7,029 bases of DNA, taken from the NCBI GenBank assembly GCA_029287875.1, contig JARFQH010000051.1:1-7029 (forward strand). The letters are read 5' to 3'. Made by a program: the position numbers and the translations under genes. Positions 4,874 to 7,029 of this stretch are shown here, in pieces (position 1 is the first letter of the stretch; every line of letters starts with the position of its first letter). This DNA is from Desulfobacteraceae bacterium (GTDB lineage Bacteria > Desulfobacterota > Desulfobacteria > Desulfobacterales > SG8-13). A model generated the notes under the pieces. The model was not told the origin of the DNA. It was given only the letters and a program-made list of their open reading frames with translations, and did no database searches.

Positions 4874-6965
4874 CGGTCAGTTCCACCATCCCCAGCGAGC
4901 GGAGTTTTATGTTCGGCAGCAGCTCATCGTACGAGAGGACCGTCAGGTCGGGGAAATACCGGTCGATGAGCCGTTTGAAATAGGGCCGTACGTGGGCAGA
5001 GCACAGGACGATCGGCCTGACGTTGAGGGTCGCGAATTTCTCCACCTGCCCGGCCAGCTGACGGACGATTTTTTCTACCCGGACGGGACTCAGCACCAGG
5101 TAATGCCCATGCTCGGACTTCTGAATGCCCCCGGCCAAGCCGGTTTCCAGTTGCTGTCCGAGGTTCAGCACGGCCATCTCGCCGGATTCGGGCAGGTGCA
5201 GGCGCGTGATCGTTCGGGCCAGGGCCTGCCGCGCATATTCGGTTAAAATATCGGTGTCCTTGGCCATCGGCGCCCAGTCGGCCAGGGCCTCCAGAATCGC
5301 CAATAGGTCGCGGATCGGGACCTGCTCCTTGAGCAGATTTTGCAGGACTTTTACTACCGCACCCAGCGGCAGCAAATGGGGCACCAACTCCTCGACCACT
5401 TTGGGGTGGGTGTCTTTGAGGTTGTCGAGCAACTCCTGTACTTCCTGGCGGCCCAGCAGCTCGTGGGCATGACGCCGGATGACATCGGAGAGATGGGTGG
5501 TCATCACGGTGGCGGCATTCACCACTGTATAGCCGTTGGCGATGGCCCGTTCTTTGACGTTTTCCTTGATCCAGAGGGCCGGCAGTCCATACGTCGGCTC
5601 GTTGGTCGCAACGCCTTCCACTTTCTCTTCCACCGTGCCGGGGTCCATGGCCAGGTAGTAATTGGCCATCAGCTCGCTGCGGGCGACCTCGTTGCCCTTC
5701 AGCAAAATAGCGTATTCACCGGGTTTCAGCCGGATATTGTCCTGAATGTGGATCGGGGCGACGATGATGCCGAGTTCCTGGGCGAACTGCTTCCGAATCG
5801 TTTTGATGCGCCCGAGGAGCTCTCCGTTCTGTTCGGTGTCCACCAGGGGAATCAGTCCGTAACCGACTTCCATTGCCAGGATGTCCAGCGGCGGCAGGTT
5901 TTCCAGCCGAGCGACAGGGACGTCCTCGGCGGACGGTGTTTCGGCCACATCGGTTTCAGCCGCACTCTGTTTGTTGGCCTGATATATGGCCAGGGCCAGT
6001 CCGGCCGCCGACAGGGAAAGAATGATAAAGGGTGCGGTCGGCAGTCCCGGTACCAGGGCGAAGCCAAAAATGACCGCCGCCGCGATTCCGATCGCCCGCG
6101 GCTGAACGAGAACCTGGCTGGTAATTTCCCTGCCGAGACTCGATTCCGAACCGGCGCGACTGACGATGATGCCGGCAGCCGTGGAAATGATCAGGGCCGG
6201 TATCTGGGTCACCAGGCCGTCGCCGACGGTCAGCAGGGTGTAGTTCTGGGCCGCGTTGGAAAAACTCATTCCGTTTTGAAGAACGCCGATGGTCAATCCG
6301 CCAAGGATGTTGATCAGGGTGATGACGATACCGGCGATGGCATCCCCGCGCACGAATTTATTGGCGCCGTCCATGGCACCGTAATATTCGGCTTCGCGCG
6401 CGATCAGCTCCCTTCGGGTCTTGGCCTCCTCTTCGTTGATGATACCGGCATTCAGATCGGCATCGATGCTCATCTGTTTACCCGGCATCGCATCCAGGGT
6501 GAAACGGGCGGCGACCTCGGCGATGCGGCCGGCACCTTTGGTGATCACCATGAAGTTGATGAGAACGAGGATCAGAAAGACAATGATGCCGACAACGTAG
6601 TTGCCGCCGACCACAAACCCGCCGAAGGCCTTGATGACCTTGCCGGCCGCCAGGACTCCCTCGTGGCCGTGGAGCAGGATGATGCGGGTGGATGCAATGT
6701 TCAGCGACAGCCGGAACAACGTGGCCAGCAGCAGTATCGATGGAAAGGAAGACATCTCGAGCGGCTTTAAAATGTACATGCCGGAGAGCAGGATCACGAG
6801 GGCCCCGGTGATGTTGAAGGCCAGCAGCAGGTCGAGCATCACTGTCGGCAGGGGAATCACCATGAACACCAGAATGCCCACCACCGCAACCGCCATAAAA
6901 ACATCGCTGTTGCGGGTGATGAGCGGGAGGGGACCCGCGGTATTCGATTCCTTTACAAACTCCAA
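4863..6965 (-). CDS. flhA: Flagellar type III export-gate protein FlhA
   Basis: A 700-residue inner-membrane protein of the flagellar export gate. It forms a ring whose cytoplasmic domain docks substrates and chaperones and which helps couple proton flow to export. About eight membrane helices lie within residues 24-330. The family's most conserved loop is intact: ITKGAGRIAEVAARF (141-155), DAMPGKQMSIDADLNAG (158-174), and MDGANKFVRGDAIAG (198-212) with the conserved Asp at 208. A charged linker (331-355) leads to the cytoplasmic domain (LPPLDILAMEVGYGLIPLVD onward), and full length is normal. The start is taken as TTG, because an in-frame TAA (6983-6981) lies just upstream and AAAGGAG sits 10 nt before it. 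The next in-frame ATG, at residue 24, would cut into the first membrane helix. It is the first complete gene of the block, and its end overlaps flhF by 11 nt. Confidence 0.97.
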   Translation of the reverse strand: MEFVKESNTAGPLPLITRNSDVFMAVAVVGILVFMVIPLPTVMLDLLLAFNITGALVILLSGMYILKPLEMSSFPSILLLATLFRLSLNIASTRIILLHGHEGVLAAGKVIKAFGGFVVGGNYVVGIIVFLILVLINFMVITKGAGRIAEVAARFTLDAMPGKQMSIDADLNAGIINEEEAKTRRELIAREAEYYGAMDGANKFVRGDAIAGIVITLINILGGLTIGVLQNGMSFSNAAQNYTLLTVGDGLVTQIPALIISTAAGIIVSRAGSESSLGREITSQVLVQPRAIGIAAAVIFGFALVPGLPTAPFIILSLSAAGLALAIYQANKQSAAETDVAETPSAEDVPVARLENLPPLDILAMEVGYGLIPLVDTEQNGELLGRIKTIRKQFAQELGIIVAPIHIQDNIRLKPGEYAILLKGNEVARSELMANYYLAMDPGTVEEKVEGVATNEPTYGLPALWIKENVKERAIANGYTVVNAATVMTTHLSDVIRRHAHELLGRQEVQELLDNLKDTHPKVVEELVPHLLPLGAVVKVLQNLLKEQVPIRDLLAILEALADWAPMAKDTDILTEYARQALARTITRLHLPESGEMAVLNLGQQLETGLAGGIQKSEHGHYLVLSPVRVEKIVRQLAGQVEKFATLNVRPIVLCSAHVRPYFKRLIDRYFPDLTVLSYDELLPNIKLRSLGMVELTDAD

Positions 6966-6975
6966 CTGGTGCCGA

Positions 6976-6982
6976 CTCCTTT
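6976..6982 (-). promoter_or_regulatory. flhA ribosome-binding site (fixes the TTG start)
   Basis: AAAGGAG on the minus strand lies 10 nt before TTG 6965 and shares its first two bases with a TAA stop (6983-6981) that is in the flhA frame. That stop rules out any longer FlhA. The flank up to 7029 holds a short inverted repeat (GGACG/CGTCC, 7013-6999) and no recognisable promoter. The upstream gene, expected to be flhB or another export gene, cannot be identified from this scrap. Confidence 0.7.
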
Positions 6983-7029
6983 ACATTGCCGCTATTCGGG
7001 ACGCCTGACGTCCGGTCCATAAGGCCATT

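Noticed and set aside
5340..6770. 476-codon plus-strand open frame
   Set aside because: It is antisense to flhA, whose protein is unmistakable, and the product is His/Gln/Asp/Gly-rich as expected of a complementary-strand shadow.
6981..7028. Short minus-strand frame ending just before the flhA ribosome-binding site (MALWTGRQASRIAAM) as the 3' end of flhB
   Set aside because: The 15 residues do not resemble a recognisable FlhB end, another frame also stops nearby, and the window ends too soon to decide.
1..7029. CRISPR arrays, tRNA/rRNA genes, insertion sequences or phage genes
   Set aside because: No exact spaced repeats, no recognisable RNA gene or transposase. The window is otherwise fully explained by flagellar genes.

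Overview
The window is one strand-coherent block of flagellar genes, all reading right to left (minus strand): flhA, flhF, flhG, fliA, a small unrecognised gene, a gene for a membrane-anchored protein with a SwrB/DUF2802-like layout, and then the 5' part of flgF, which runs off the left edge. The order flhA-flhF-flhG-fliA is widely conserved in flagellated bacteria. Together with the high G+C, the direct continuation into flgF and the protein sequences, it suggests a Desulfobacterota (deltaproteobacterial) genome. That placement is inference. FlhF and FlhG suggest a cell that controls flagellar number and position, probably with polar flagella.

Region by region, from the upstream (right) end: positions 6966-7029 hold only the flhA ribosome-binding site and an unassignable scrap. 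flhA (4863-6965, TTG start) encodes the export-gate membrane protein. flhF (3431-4873) starts inside flhA, overlapping it by 11 nt, and encodes the SRP-type GTPase that places the flagellum. It has an unusual C-terminal extension resembling a small Ada-type zinc-binding domain. After a 122-nt gap comes flhG/fleN (2400-3308), the MinD-like ATPase that limits flagellar number. After 58 nt comes fliA (1586-2341), sigma-28. Then come an 89-residue small gene (1240-1509) and a 196-residue gene (619-1209) with an N-terminal membrane helix and a C-terminal helix-turn-helix-like module. In B. subtilis, swrB also follows the sigma-28 gene sigD.

The 244-nt space between this gene and flgF (375-618) is the only sizeable non-coding stretch. 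It holds a degenerate 7-bp repeat tract (545-606), a good match to a sigma-54 (-24/-12) promoter pointing at flgF (437-452), a small palindrome over the -12/start region, and a G+C-rich hairpin at the expected 5' end of the flgF mRNA (404-421). This suggests that the regulator/export genes form one transcription unit and that the rod genes starting with flgF form a second, RpoN-driven one.

The observations most worth a second look are the FlhF zinc-finger-like fusion, a probable pair of compensating frameshifts that scrambles the FlhF G5 motif, the sigma-54 promoter with its hairpin leader, and the two little-characterised genes after fliA.
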